DNA from: Henricia sp. BOLD:AAB3569
Taxonomy: Eukaryota; Echinodermata; Asteroidea; Spinulosida; Echinasteridae
DNA: 64,000 nt
Assembly (NCBI GenBank): GCA_037783545.1
Contig: JBBELK010000305.1
Location: forward strand, 992,001-1,056,000
Direction: 5' to 3'
Both the position numbers and the translations under genes were made by a program. Under the pieces are notes generated by a model, which ran no database searches, was not told the origin of the DNA, and was given only the letters and a program-made list of their open reading frames with translations. Below, piece after piece: positions 9,235 to 20,319 of the stretch; positions within the stretch are counted from its first letter, which is position 1, and every line of letters starts with the position of its first letter.

Positions 9235-12200
9235 TGCAACTGCCTAGTGTGACATCACAACTTCACACATAGACCCCGTTCTCACTAGAGAAATGGCTTC
9301 ATTCGACGAAGATTAGTTAATCATCGTTAGTTAATGAAGCGCTGCGTGCGTTCATATATCACTTAACGAAGATCGAACGAAAAGTGACCACTAACAAAGA
9401 TCCAATAAAGCCGTGGGAGGTCGTACATGTGCGTCTCGCATCAAGCGCTGAGCTTTAATCGTCTAGACGCTGAGTGGTTTTCCAGCGGGGCGTCAAAAAC
9501 AACTCTTGCTAGGCAGGCGCTCGACGCACAACGCGCTTGTGCAACAGGCCTGCCAAATTGATCCGTCGAACGAAGGGAACAGTTCACATTACAAATTTGC
9601 TTTGTCGAATAAAGCGATCTCTCATTGCTTCATTTGCTTCATTTAATGCATGGTGTCCTTATGGTATCCTCATGTCAGAATCAGCTGTTTTCACCAGTCT
9701 CCATAACATATTCCAGAATCAAACGTGCAAGTGCGAACAGCAGTATAATTTAAGACATTTTATCAAATGCAGCCACCAATTGAGAACTGACAATTTACAT
9801 TTTGAAGTCTTAAATTGGGAAAAATTGCCTCGACGATGATTAGAATCGCTTTATTTGATATAAAGCGATTCTAATCATCGTCGAATGAAGAGGCGTGCGT
9901 TCACATCAGGAAGTCTCTTCTTCGAATCATCGTCGAATCATCGTCGAATCATCGTTGAATCGTCGTCGGATCGTCGTCGGATCGTCGTCGAATCATCATC
10001 GAACAAAGCAATTTCTCTAGTGAGAATGGGGTCATAGATATGTAAATCACATTAGCATAAAACCCAATTGTGTAACCTATTCGATACGGGTTTCAAGGTA
10101 AATTTTGATGACTGTAATGTGTTTCTTCCTCCATGCTGTAACTGAGAGGAACAGTTACATGGCATGAATTAAAGTGTTAAAAATCCTATTTGATAAGCCA
10201 TATGATTTTGGTCCGTGGCCAATCACAGGGGTCAATTAGGGGTGTTATGGTCGACCGGTCTAGTACGTGCGTCGAACTTAAGTTCCTGTGCTAGTACTAG
10301 AATATAGGTTCGATTCCGGGCCGTGACGGGTTGTGGCACCTGTGCCCTTGAGCAAGGCACTCAACTACACTTGCTCCCATTCCTGTAATTGGCGATCCCC
10401 CCGCTGTTGGATGTGGTATATAAATTTTAAAAAAAAATAATCAATGCTATTATGCATCTTGGGGAAAGCTTAGTTTCATGTACTAGTCCTAACTTGGGAC
10501 TAGTTGCAGGATATATTTCATCAAAGTTGGGATGCTCTTATCAATATTAATGCAGGAGTGGTATTTTTCCAGTTCAAATTATAAACCAATTTTTCCAGTT
10601 CAAATTATAAACCAATTTTTCCCAATGTTTCAAAATGTAAATTTGCAGTTCTCATTTGGTGGCTGCATTTGATAAAATAGTGAGGTTTTGATGTGCACGG
10701 TTAGTGATTACGACTACGATTAGCCAAACCTTAAAATCGTTACCTTTTGCTGTCCATTTTCTACTAAGGTGTAGAGGCGTTGTTATCAGTGTAAACAACA
10801 AAACTACACTTGGGATATTTGTGTAAACGCCACAAGTACGCACAAATCGATGACGTAAAATTCACTAATAGTCATCGTTTTGCCTAACCGTATGCGACCG
10901 AAACCTCACTAATGTCTTAAATTATACTGCTGTTAGCGCTTGCACGTTTGATTCTGGAAAATTTAATGGAGACTGGTGAAAACAGCTGATTCTGACATGA
11001 GGACATCATGAGGATACCATAAGGACACCATACATTCAGGAAATGTTTACCAAGACGGAGTTTAATTGGGGCTTGTTTTGCCTTTACTTGGCTGGTGTTG
11101 AGTAGCATGTTCGAATAATTTAGCAGCGGGTACCGCAACTGACTAGAGAAGCTCAAGACGGACTTGTGTGCATTGGAATTTTTGTTTCAGTAAAAATGAC
11201 CAGGCCAATTTTATCGGAAACAACTGTTCCTCATAGGTGTAATTTATGTTACCTATTCTATTGGCTAGAAATTTGCTTGCGTCCTACTGTTCCATGCTGC
11301 AAACACACGAACACTCATTGACCGAACAGAGGCATAGGCCGAATAACACAAGCAATGCTTTTTCTAGCAGTTTTCTCATAACCTTAAAAATAAAATAATC
11401 GCACTAATTAGCAAAAGCAATTATTAATTTAAAATTAGTAGTCCAGTCAATTAACGATTTGACCCAGAACTACTTGAGATAGAAATCATTCTAACATGAA
11501 TCGCGGCCACAATATTCAATAAACAACACATACAAAATATAATTGTTTCTTCTGAGTAGAAAGGTGTTTTTGAAGCAGTTTTTTAAGACAAAAATTAGGA
11601 ATAAATAATTAGTCTGGTAACGTTCCTCAGTCTGTATGTTTCGTAATATAGTGGGTGCGTAGTAATACGACCATGCACTTAGAAACTCTAAATCAGGTGC
11701 TCGCTTGAGGAAAACGCCCTTATTTCTATGAGGATGGTCGAATTTGGGGATTTCTTTTTGTAATAAGCACATTGACAATACAAGAAAGAAGTAGGCCTAC
11801 GTGTGTTTTAACCCAAAAAAATAAGATATATTTTTCTTTGTTGCCTTTGGCATGGACCTTATTATCATCTCCATATTATATAATACTGTTTTGTCTTCCA
11901 TTTGCAAGCCATGGTAAACCACCTCAAGGTAAAATTTGCAATGGGTAGGAGTTGGCAAATAATCCTTTTATAATGGACACAGCCAGAATTTTAGAAGCAG
12001 GTCGTGTTTACAACTGACACTTGTTCAGATTAACAAAGACATTTTTCTTTCAGGGAGTTGGTCGCTACACCGCGTTTACACTTGAATCGGCAAAGGTGGA
12101 TACAGATCCAGCATTTTTATTGCGACCACAAAACTGAACATTTGCCGCGTTTACACTACACCCCAAATTGCTTCAACTAGCTTCAGAAACCGCAAAAGTC

Positions 12201-12458
12201 ACCACTAAATGTAACTGCAGCGCATGCGTGAGCTGTTAGGTGTTGCTGCACTAGTGCCAGATTGGTCAATTAAATTTACTACACTGCGGGCACCGCCCCA
12301 AGGACACTCAAATTGCCGAATCTGTATTCGGGTAGCGTTTACACTACAAGCGACCTTGACGAGGGGTAGGGTTGAAACCCGCAATTGCGGGATTGAACCC
12401 TGCAATTTTTGTCAAGGTCGCTTGTAGTGTAAACGCTACCCGAGCCACCCCCCCCCCC
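9235..12458. repeat. 3,224-bp tandem duplication, copy 2
   Basis: It is the same unit as 6011-9234. The MITE lies at 9273-10032, the SINE-like element at 10242-10437, and the hairpin at 9830-9884. The C tract at the right end runs on to 12469 (22 C in all), against 11 in copy 1. After it the sequence continues into the right half of the inverted-repeat element 12066-12720, which copy 1 lacks. Confidence 0.95.
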
Positions 12459-12720
12459 CCCCCCCCCCCTTTAAAGAAAAAACAACCAAAAAACCCACAT
12501 TTTTGTGCACACTTTTCCTGCTTAAAGCGGTTAAATATTGCCAGAGATCGCACCACAGAGCATCTAGAATCCGTTGGGGCTTCGCGCTACGCGCTCGCCA
12601 TTTCATTGTCATCAGCCGATTTGGGGTGTAGTGTAAACGCGGTAAATGTTCAGTTTTGCGGTCGGAATAAAAATGCTTGGTCTGTATCCACCTTTGCCGG
12701 TTCGAGTGTAAACACGGTGT
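12066..12720. repeat. Inverted-repeat element with 'GCGTTTACAC' ends and a nested hairpin
   Basis: The left end (ACACCGCGTTTACACTTGAA, then GGCAAAGGTGGATACAGA) is inverted at the right end (CTGTATCCACCTTTGCCGG, then a GAGTGTAAACACGGTGT tail). An inner hairpin at about 12330-12442 pairs GGGTAGCGTTTACACTACAA with its complement. The poly-C tract 12448-12469, where the tandem duplication breaks, is inside this element. In copy 1 only the left part (8842-9234) remains. Confidence 0.75.
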
Positions 12721-13314
12721 TTATCCACACAAGCAAAAATTAACAATTATTACAAACCAATTTACAAGAAGGAATAACAGCAGGGCAGCTTTTTGACCAT
12801 TAACTAAACAAAATCCCCAAAATATGAAGAGAAAAAAAACTTGTCTGTTTCGTTTATAACGCCTCATCTTTAAATAGCAGACGACGGGAAATATTTCGTC
12901 TCCTACGAGTAGTCGTGTTTCCTGAAGATCATACATAATGTGCATGGATTCTTGATAGGTAACACGGATTCCTGGTAGGTAAAATTTACCGCAAATTTGG
13001 CGAGAACAAAAATCACATTTCCACTCATTAGAAAATATTAGATTTGTAGTATGTTAATGTTTTTTTCATACACCAGCCAGTGTTGGAATACATTCTATTG
13101 CAATTAGTTCTAGGTCAGGCAAAATATTTCCTTAAATTGACAAGATTATAGCACTTCCTTGGAAGCATAAATTGACATGTGGAATGTCATCAGTGAGGCA
13201 CTCTCTTGTTTGCTCACTTAGGACTCTAAATTGCATTGCTGCAGGGCAGTATTAGGCAGTTTTGCTTTTTGAAGTAATAAACATATTCATCGAGTTAACT
13301 AAGATGTTGTTTAA

Positions 13315-13446
13315 AGGCACAGGCTCGTCACCAATGTGCACGCGCCAAATTCTTGCCACAAAATACGCAGCTCCATAGCAAAGGCACGGAGCTGCATATT
13401 TCATGGCACGAATTTGGCGCATGCGCACTGCTGACGAGCCTTGCCT
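13315..13446. repeat. Palindromic MITE at a TTAA target (family C, copy 2)
   Basis: It is a diverged copy of 4793-4926: it begins AGGCACAGGCTCGTCACCAA and ends GCTGACGAGCCTTGCCT, with TTAA at 13311-13314 and 13447-13450. The exact TTAA on both sides supports a cut-and-paste origin at TTAA sites. Confidence 0.85.
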
Positions 13447-13890
13447 TTAATGAGTAGATCTACTTCGTGTTTCCCATACTGATATTAAACATATTTTGTA
13501 ATTTGAGTAAATACTTGGTCTCTTTGATAGGAAATTTGTTTTTTAAACTAGTGCGTATATACTGGGCACGCGAGTTGCGCGTGTGGCATAGCTGTGCATG
13601 AACTGTGCAGTGCTACATTGTAAACATTTTGTGAGGCGTAAATGGCGGAATATCAAAGTCGTTTTGATCTTGTAGATGATGATGTCTTCAAGGAAATCAC
13701 AGAAGCAGCGAAAAGAGAAAACGTCAGTTTATGCCACCGACCTTGCCGCCGTAGACCAATTTCTGAATTCGAAACTCAGTGAACTACAAACTGTCATTAG
13801 GTCTACTTTTAACTAATCGGATGACAATATAATCTGTACAATTGATATATATCACAAATGTTAACTGCATTAATTGGGTCATGCGATAAT

Positions 13891-13975
13891 AGGCCCTCGG
13901 TGATCTCGAAGCCATGACTATGCCTCTTGGCTTCTGCCTCGGGCATAGTCATGGCTTCGAGATCACCGAGGGCCT
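13891..13975. repeat. Palindromic repeat (family F, copy 1)
   Basis: The arms AGGCCCTCGGTGATCTCGAA...CATGACTATGCC and their complement surround an 18-bp spacer. The sequence just right of it (AACCATGCCCCCATTGCAGT) matches, inverted, the sequence left of the palindromes at 38104-38190 and 39572-39658, so the family extends beyond the hairpin. Confidence 0.8.
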
Positions 13976-14143
13976 ATATAATCTCAACCATGCCCCCATT
14001 GCAGTCAATAAAGCAATTGCCCCTGAGCCTAACATTGTCATCTTTGATTTCAGTAGATTGTAATTTTGTTATCTTCTTTTTGCCCTCATTTATCTTTAAA
14101 GATGGATTTGACTAAGTGCTGTCTTTCCCTTTTTGTTTGGCAG

Positions 14144-14290
14144 GTAAGCATGTGAGTGCTGTTATCTCCAGGTGTAGCTGTAAGAATGGCGGAACCTGCA
14201 CACCGACAAGCTCAGGGTTTGGTTTCGTCTGTAACTGCCTGCCTGGTTACGGAGACTATGATTGCAGTCAGAACAACAGTCTGGCCAACG
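14144..14290 (+). CDS. EGF-domain transmembrane protein, exon B (second EGF domain)
   Basis: The 147-bp phase 1-1 exon has acceptor TTTGGCAG (14136-14143) behind a long T-rich tract and donor GTAAGC (14291). It begins with GTAAGC itself, so a donor-like word sits at the exon start. The product has six EGF cysteines: CSCKNGGTC, then CNC, then the final C of GDYDC. The frame continues from exon A (R-R-K junction) and into exon C. Together exons A and B give two consecutive EGF modules directly before the membrane segment, a layout typical of small receptor or ligand ectodomains. Confidence 0.92.
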
Positions 14291-14479
14291 GTAAGCTTTA
14301 AACTAAACACCTAATGCATGAGGACTGACAACGGCCTCGCCATCATGCACAAATTACCACTGGTTGTTATCGCCCATATCCAAGCATGCAAAGTTGCAAA
14401 TGTTCATAGACTTTTCTTAAAGTACATGTAGTAATTTTTGCTGTTGGTATTAAAGACCCTGCGTCAAAATGCTAAGACG

Positions 14480-14730
14480 ATTAGCCTTTTAGAAGTATGG
14501 CGGAACGAAAGGAGAGGGCACAATTTCATTTGGGTATGAATTTTTTTATCAATTGTATTTCTTTCCAAAAACTTGATTTACATGTTGTAATTATAATACA
14601 TAGACAGAATTATAAATAAAATTAATAAATGTAAAGTGAAAAACTGAGTTATTTTGCATTTTAGTCAATTTTATACCCACTGCAAAGTGCGCCCTCCTAT
14701 TGTGTCCGCCATACTTCAAAAAGGCTAATT
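14480..14730. repeat. MITE with TTAGCC ends
   Basis: TTAGCCTTTTAGAAGTATGG near 14481 is inverted as CCATACTTCAAAAAGGCTAA near 14710-14728. The interior is AT-rich and non-coding. It lies in the intron between EGF exons B and C. Confidence 0.75.
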
Positions 14731-15658
14731 GCAGGTGCTTGTAAAATCATTAAAAAATTCCCTTCCTCTATGTTGAGATTTTGATACCATATATACATGT
14801 ATGTCATATTTTTGTCGTGGCCATTTTTAAATTTTGCGCTCTCAATATATTTTCAAATCACTGATGTTTGGTAATTAAACCAATTTACCTTGAACGTAAA
14901 GCAGGGCTGTGAATACACCACCCAGCTTGCTTTTTGGGGGCACTTTTTATTACTCTATTTGGCCTAATCTCAGACAGGAATGTTTTATATTTCATGGTCC
15001 AATAACGGAGTATCAAACAAAAGATTGGTTATTGTCCAATACTAAAAGGGATTTAATTATCGGTAGATACATGCAGTTAAGCCTGTCACACATGAGAGCT
15101 ATTTGCTTTAGCAAAAGGTTATGTGGTCGTTTGCTGAGCATGTAGCACACTCATTACAGTAAATGTTGCTGTTTACGGCTTGTTAAGCAAATGTCATCGG
15201 CAGACGAAAAACTCATCGTGTGTGGGCAACCTGAGCTATGGGCCATGCCCAAAACATTTAGCTACGAAATGGAAACACCCCCTATTCATGTAATATAAAG
15301 ACAGCGGCCCTATCAGAAGTCACCAACACTTTTGATGGAGCTACCTTCTTGTTACATGTGAATAGGTTGTGTTTTCAGAGGCTTATTCATTTGGCTCAGC
15401 ACATAGCTCAAGTTGCTCGTACATGGTACATGTATGTAAGTTATTAACCTTAGGCTGCTCGCATGTCTTGCAAGACAAAAACATCAAACACGACAGATAT
15501 TTGCCTCACATCTTTGTGAGGCAGAAAATGCAGCAAAAATTTACCGCACACGGCAAGCCACTTGTAGAGCAAACAGTAACGAATAACTTTCTTAGCATAT
15601 CTGTATTTTGTGACAGGCCTAGCTTTACATGTATCAATTTGTTTGTTGTGCATTCTAG

Positions 15659-15850
15659 GGGGCGCTTCATCCACGGAGTATGGCATTGCAATGGGGGCAG
15701 CGGTGGTGGCCGTATTGCTGGTACTCTTCGGTGTCGGTCTCTGTCTGTGCGTTATCTTACAGTATCTGAAGCAGCAACGCGAGGGGCCTGACGGACAGTA
15801 CAGACCGGCGCTCAGTCGCGATGTGTACAGTGTGGAAGCAGTCAATATTG
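15659..15850 (+). CDS. EGF-domain transmembrane protein, exon C (membrane helix)
   Basis: The 192-bp phase 1-1 exon has acceptor CATTCTAG (15658) and donor GTGAGA (15851). Its 64 residues start GGASSTEYG. An uninterrupted hydrophobic helix follows (IAMGAAVVAVLLVLFGVGLC plus LCVIL), then a short basic stretch (KQQR) that marks the cytoplasmic side by the positive-inside rule. This makes the product a type I single-pass protein. Cysteines at the inner end of the helix could be acylated (inference). The repeat at about 15865-16210 starts just after the donor site. Confidence 0.92.
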
Positions 15851-15864
15851 GTGAGAGTCATTAT

Positions 15865-16210
15865 AGCCTTGAGTCCGAGTCGCGAGTCACTTTACTCGAG
15901 TCCGAGTCACTTGTTCCCCAAATTAAAGAAACTGAATCTGCTATAATTTCGTGATGACGTACTTGTGCGCTCCTTGCCGGCCTGGTGGAGCAGTGTACAT
16001 ATTCACGCATCGGACTGTTTTTTCCCTAAGAACCCTGCATTAAGCGGGAAAATAAATAATTTTTTTCTTTTTGGAAATATGTGACTCGTGAGTCACGAGT
16101 CACCATGTTGGAGTCCGAGTCATCATGGTCGAGTTGAGTCCGAGTCATTTTCCAATGTGACTCAAGTCAGAGTCCTGGACTCGAGTCCTACACTCGAGTC
16201 CTACAACACT
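15865..16210. repeat. GAGTC-rich repeat element
   Basis: It is dense in GAGTCCGAGTC, ACTCGAGTCC and GTGACTCGTGAGTCACGAGT words in both orientations, forming loose inverted repeats at the two ends with an AT-rich centre. It begins about 15 bp after the exon C donor. Dispersed repeat of unknown class. Confidence 0.6.
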
Positions 16211-16771
16211 GCTCAGTAGACACGTAACAACACCTTTTCTGGTCTGAACCTTCTGTGTCTGGAAGCTTCATTTATCAATTAGAAAACAATCCCCTATTTG
16301 TAGTACTATAGCTTATACTATGTAATCTTCCTTGTAAAACCATCCTGATATAAAGATGAAAGCTATTTAGTAAAATGTACACACTTATTGTTCAGAAAAA
16401 CATCCAAGATATTTCAGGGTTGATTTCACAAAGAAATATCTGCAATGCATTGTAACAACTGACAAACCCATTGCAAAATTACGACTACCAAATACGTAAT
16501 CGCAACTTGGCAAAGGGTTCTACCTAAAGATTGTATAGCGCCGCATATAGTACATGTTAGTTATGGCCACAAATTGCAGCGTGTACCCGTCGTAAGTGTT
16601 TTCTGAAGTGCAACTATCAAACCCATTGTAAACTTACGCAGGGTTCGTCGAGTTGCAATGGATTTGAGCACCTCTGAAACGTCGCAAATCTTTGTGAAAT
16701 CAGTCCTCAGTTTAAATACCGAAAAATGCCAAAGCCCTGCCATGTTAAAAACATTGTAATTTTCTGACCAG

Positions 16772-17175
16772 GTTTAAATTCTGTGGAGCCTAACGACTAC
16801 ATCCCACCCAGCTACTATCAATGCACTCACCACTCGTCGCGCACTAGCATGGCGACTCCAGACGGCTCCATGGATGGTACCCTGACTCCTTCCAACCCGG
16901 GATACCAACGCCGCATCTGCAGACAGCAACGCACACCGGAGAGCCCGCCACCCAACTACGACACCATACTAAAACTCGCCCGTGACTTGAGTCCGTTCTA
17001 TCGAATGTTCACAAGCAAAGGGAGCTTGAACTTTAGTGAAGCTACACGGTCGCAGCCGCCCAGCGTGCGAGACCAAGACAGCGTGCCTAACACAGGGTCA
17101 TTGAATTCCCCGAGCACACCCTGCAATGAGTGCTTTGAAATGAAGAACTTGCCTAATGTCAAAGAGGACAAGTGA
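16772..17175 (+). CDS. EGF-domain transmembrane protein, last coding exon (cytoplasmic tail with two PPxY motifs)
   Basis: Acceptor TTTCTGACCAG ends at 16771. The frame continues exon C in phase 1 and ends at TGA 17173-17175, giving 133 residues. The tail is hydrophilic and rich in Pro, Ser and Thr. It contains IPPSYYQC (PPSY) near its start and SPPPNYDTILKLA (PPNY) about 45 residues later. PPxY motifs are the known ligands of WW domains in Nedd4-type ubiquitin ligases and YAP-type co-activators, so membrane-level turnover or signalling is a reasonable inference. The four visible exons give 284 residues. I do not recognise a named orthologue. No poly(A) signal is obvious nearby. Confidence 0.9.
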
Positions 17176-19746
17176 TTGGTAGAGACGCTGGCCAATCAGA
17201 GAACAGTATTACTCGGTGTGTGCCAGGAACCATGGGAAGTTATGTCACACTTTTAATGTTTATGCACAGTTTGGAGATAATTTATGTAAAAGTAGAATGA
17301 AATTGCAAACATTCCAAATGCGAGCCAATGATCAACTTGTATGTCGTCTCATTTCAGTGAGTCTTGGATAAGCAAGTTTGATAAAGTATGCATGTGCACA
17401 TTTCACATTAGTTGGGTCATTTGTGACAAATTACCAACACTGGTATTTTTATACATGTACGCTCCCGGTGCGACAGGTTCGTAGCCGAAACAGCATTGAA
17501 ATACACGGTACTCTGAGCATCTTTACCCGTGAAATGAGGCCCAGTGGGTGAATGTATAGTTTCGAGATTGCCAAATTAACTTTAGTTACTGTTGCTATGC
17601 CTCACAAGCCATCGCCAAAATGGCGACACAATGTATATAGCAATGAGAACTGGTATGAAAAGCACAGATTCACTGCAGAAACCCAAAGGTATTTATGTCT
17701 CAGGTTTGACAGTTATCGTGACTACTAATACAGGGATGTATTCAGAAAATGTGCACGTTCTTGAACAGCAAATCCCCCGGCATTGAAACCAAAATTCACT
17801 TGGGGCGACTGCATACAAGCAATACTCATGGTTCGGCTGAGAACTGTTACTACAAGCATATGCATTGTTTGTGAGCAATATGCTAATGTGCTGTCTGCGT
17901 AGCTATGTTGTGATTGGTCATATGTGAGTTCGGCTTGATTGACAGGTCGGAATGGTACATTTTATGAACAAATGACATTTCATGGATCTTACCATGGCAG
18001 AGATGCTCATATTGATGGGAACACACAGAACAACAGGGAAAGTAACAAACCCAAATTTAGCTATTAGGCTAAAACAACAGGTAAAACTCAACCAGTCAAT
18101 TTCTGTGCAGCTGTTTTTGTCACAAATGACCCGGTAACCTGCAACATCACGGCCCACCAGGTAACTACAAACTTGCTTATTCATTCACAAAAAGGAGCAG
18201 TGCTAAACTGCTACACCCCTCGGGAATTAAAAAACAAACAAACAAATACCACAAAACTGTATTTCTCTAAATTTGGGGCGGCTCGTAAAACCGCACCCTT
18301 TCAGTACATGACAATGGTTGCAAAGAATTCTGAGATTCAGCCAACATTTTTTTTCCATTTTAAATTGACCAAAGGAGGGGGAAATGAGATATTTTTAAAA
18401 GAGAATTGCAATTTATGATTTTGAGAACGAAGATATCTTAGATTTTATTTTTTGTACTATGCATGTACATATACACTTATTGTATGTATATATACGAGAA
18501 GCATCAAATTTAAATTTGTTTAACATAGGTTGACATCATTCTGTTATCAAAGTGTTGTCATCTTTCAAACGAGTGTCTCGGGCAGTTTCCAGATTTGGAA
18601 TTATTTCCGAAAAAGATTACAATGGAGCTGTCTTGCAGGGGTAAGCGGGTTGTGCGTCTTCCAATGATTTGGACAGTTTGATCCAACTTACATGTATAGC
18701 CATGAGAAATGCACGAATTAAAGCATGCCAACAATTGCTACAAGTAATGCAATTTTTATCAAGTAAGTTAACACTTTCTTACCTCACCATAGTTTAAATT
18801 CAACAAAAATCTACCCATGTGTCAATATAATATACACGAGCTGTGGCATAGAATTCTGTGCCGATGAAACTCGCAAGGCTTGAGATATTTTCTGACAAAT
18901 CTGACAAAAGTGCCATCGTGTGAAAGGACACAATGCTTGAGAGTGACAAGCATTCCTTGAGAAATTTTCTCAATCCTTGAGATATTTTGGCGGTAATACT
19001 CCAACAGCTTTAGTTATGCAATGCAAAAAAGGAAAAAGAACATCTTTGAAAGTTACGATAAACATCCAGACTATACATGTAGGCAGCCCTATGTCGAGGA
19101 TGACTGCAGTTTTATTACATGTCCGCATTGGACTTGTTTTTCGGGAGGTTTTACCGAGACGATGGTAAAATGAAAAATTGCTAAAATAAATTTTACTGCT
19201 GTCCGCATTTGGACTTTTTCGAACGGGAAAATTTTACCGAGACTGTGGTAGAGCATGTGCAGTGTCCCTTCGCAGTATGACTCTCACGGCCCGGACGTAC
19301 GCTTCCAGAGTGATTTTACCGACTCGGCATGTCCGCATTGGACCTTGTTTCCTTTCTCCATGATTGGACTTATTGTCTTGGGAAAAGTTAGCTGGTCAAT
19401 TTTCCTGAGCAGCAGTTGGCCAAGAAAATAACCGCTGAACTCGGGGAAAGGTTACCGAGAGAAAAAAACTTCCTAGGCTGTCCACACTGGATTAAAAATG
19501 GGAAAAGTACCCATTGTCTCGGTGAGTTTGACCCAAAAAAATCCAGTGCGGACTGGCCTATATATAGTCAGTTTTAACAGTACTAAAAATATGAAATGTA
19601 ATATATAGAAAAGCCAAAAAAGTCATATTTTGCTTGAAAGATAATGTTATTTTTTCTTGCATTTCTAATTTGCATTAACACCATTTGTCTGGACAGCAAG
19701 TGTTGGGTCAAATGCAATGCTTGATGTTATTACATGTATTGTACAT
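17176..19746. other. 3' flank of EGF gene and spacer
   Basis: The first part must include the 3' UTR of the EGF-domain gene, but no clear AATAAA was found within about 1 kb. From about 19105 to 19565 there are diverged repeats around 'TGTCCGCATTGGACTTG' and 'TTTTACCGAGA', some inverted. No other gene is recognised. Confidence 0.5.
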
Positions 19747-19834
19747 CACTATGAGCAACTAACAATGGAAATTGGGCACACAACATTGTTAATAACAATT
19801 TGTGCCCAATTTCCATTGTTAGTTGCTCATAGTG
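19747..19834. repeat. Hairpin MITE with perfect 34-bp arms
   Basis: Positions 19747-19780 (CACTATGAGCAACTAACAAT, then GGAAATTGGGCACA) and 19801-19834 are exact reverse complements around a 20-bp spacer. A diverged copy is at 34679-34770. Confidence 0.9.
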
Positions 19835-20319
19835 TGTAGCTGTATTAAACCGCCCACAGAATAACAGAGCAGACCAAGGCATAGATACATGTAGACAAAG
19901 ACCCTGTTCACATTTTAGAGAAACCACTTTGTTCAAAGACTATATAAACTAATTTTAACGCAATGGACCGAATACAAAAAACTTGCAACTGCTAATAAGA
20001 AGAAGTATCGAGCAAAAGCATTTAGAAGCTTATCAAGCAGACGCAAAAGCAATTGCTTGAAAACATTTTCATAACCCTTTGCTTTAGCTGACAGCTTTTT
20101 TTTAAAGCTTCTTTAGCAATAAATTGCTTGGGGTTCTGAACAACAGCGCTATTCATCAAGGATTGCGGGTATTATGTAACGGCTTTGTATAGACGCATGG
20201 GTTAGCTTTTAGTCCTCATCCGCGGTATCCTACATACTTGGTACTTGGTACTTGGTTGGTTTCCTCCTGAAAACATCCTCTAGGGATCTTGGCTAGGAGG
20301 TCACCGGGAGTGTCGTCAT

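Noticed and set aside
12372-12743. 123-codon frame with a poly-Pro run
   Set aside because: The poly-Pro is the translated poly-C tract and the frame covers inverted-repeat DNA.
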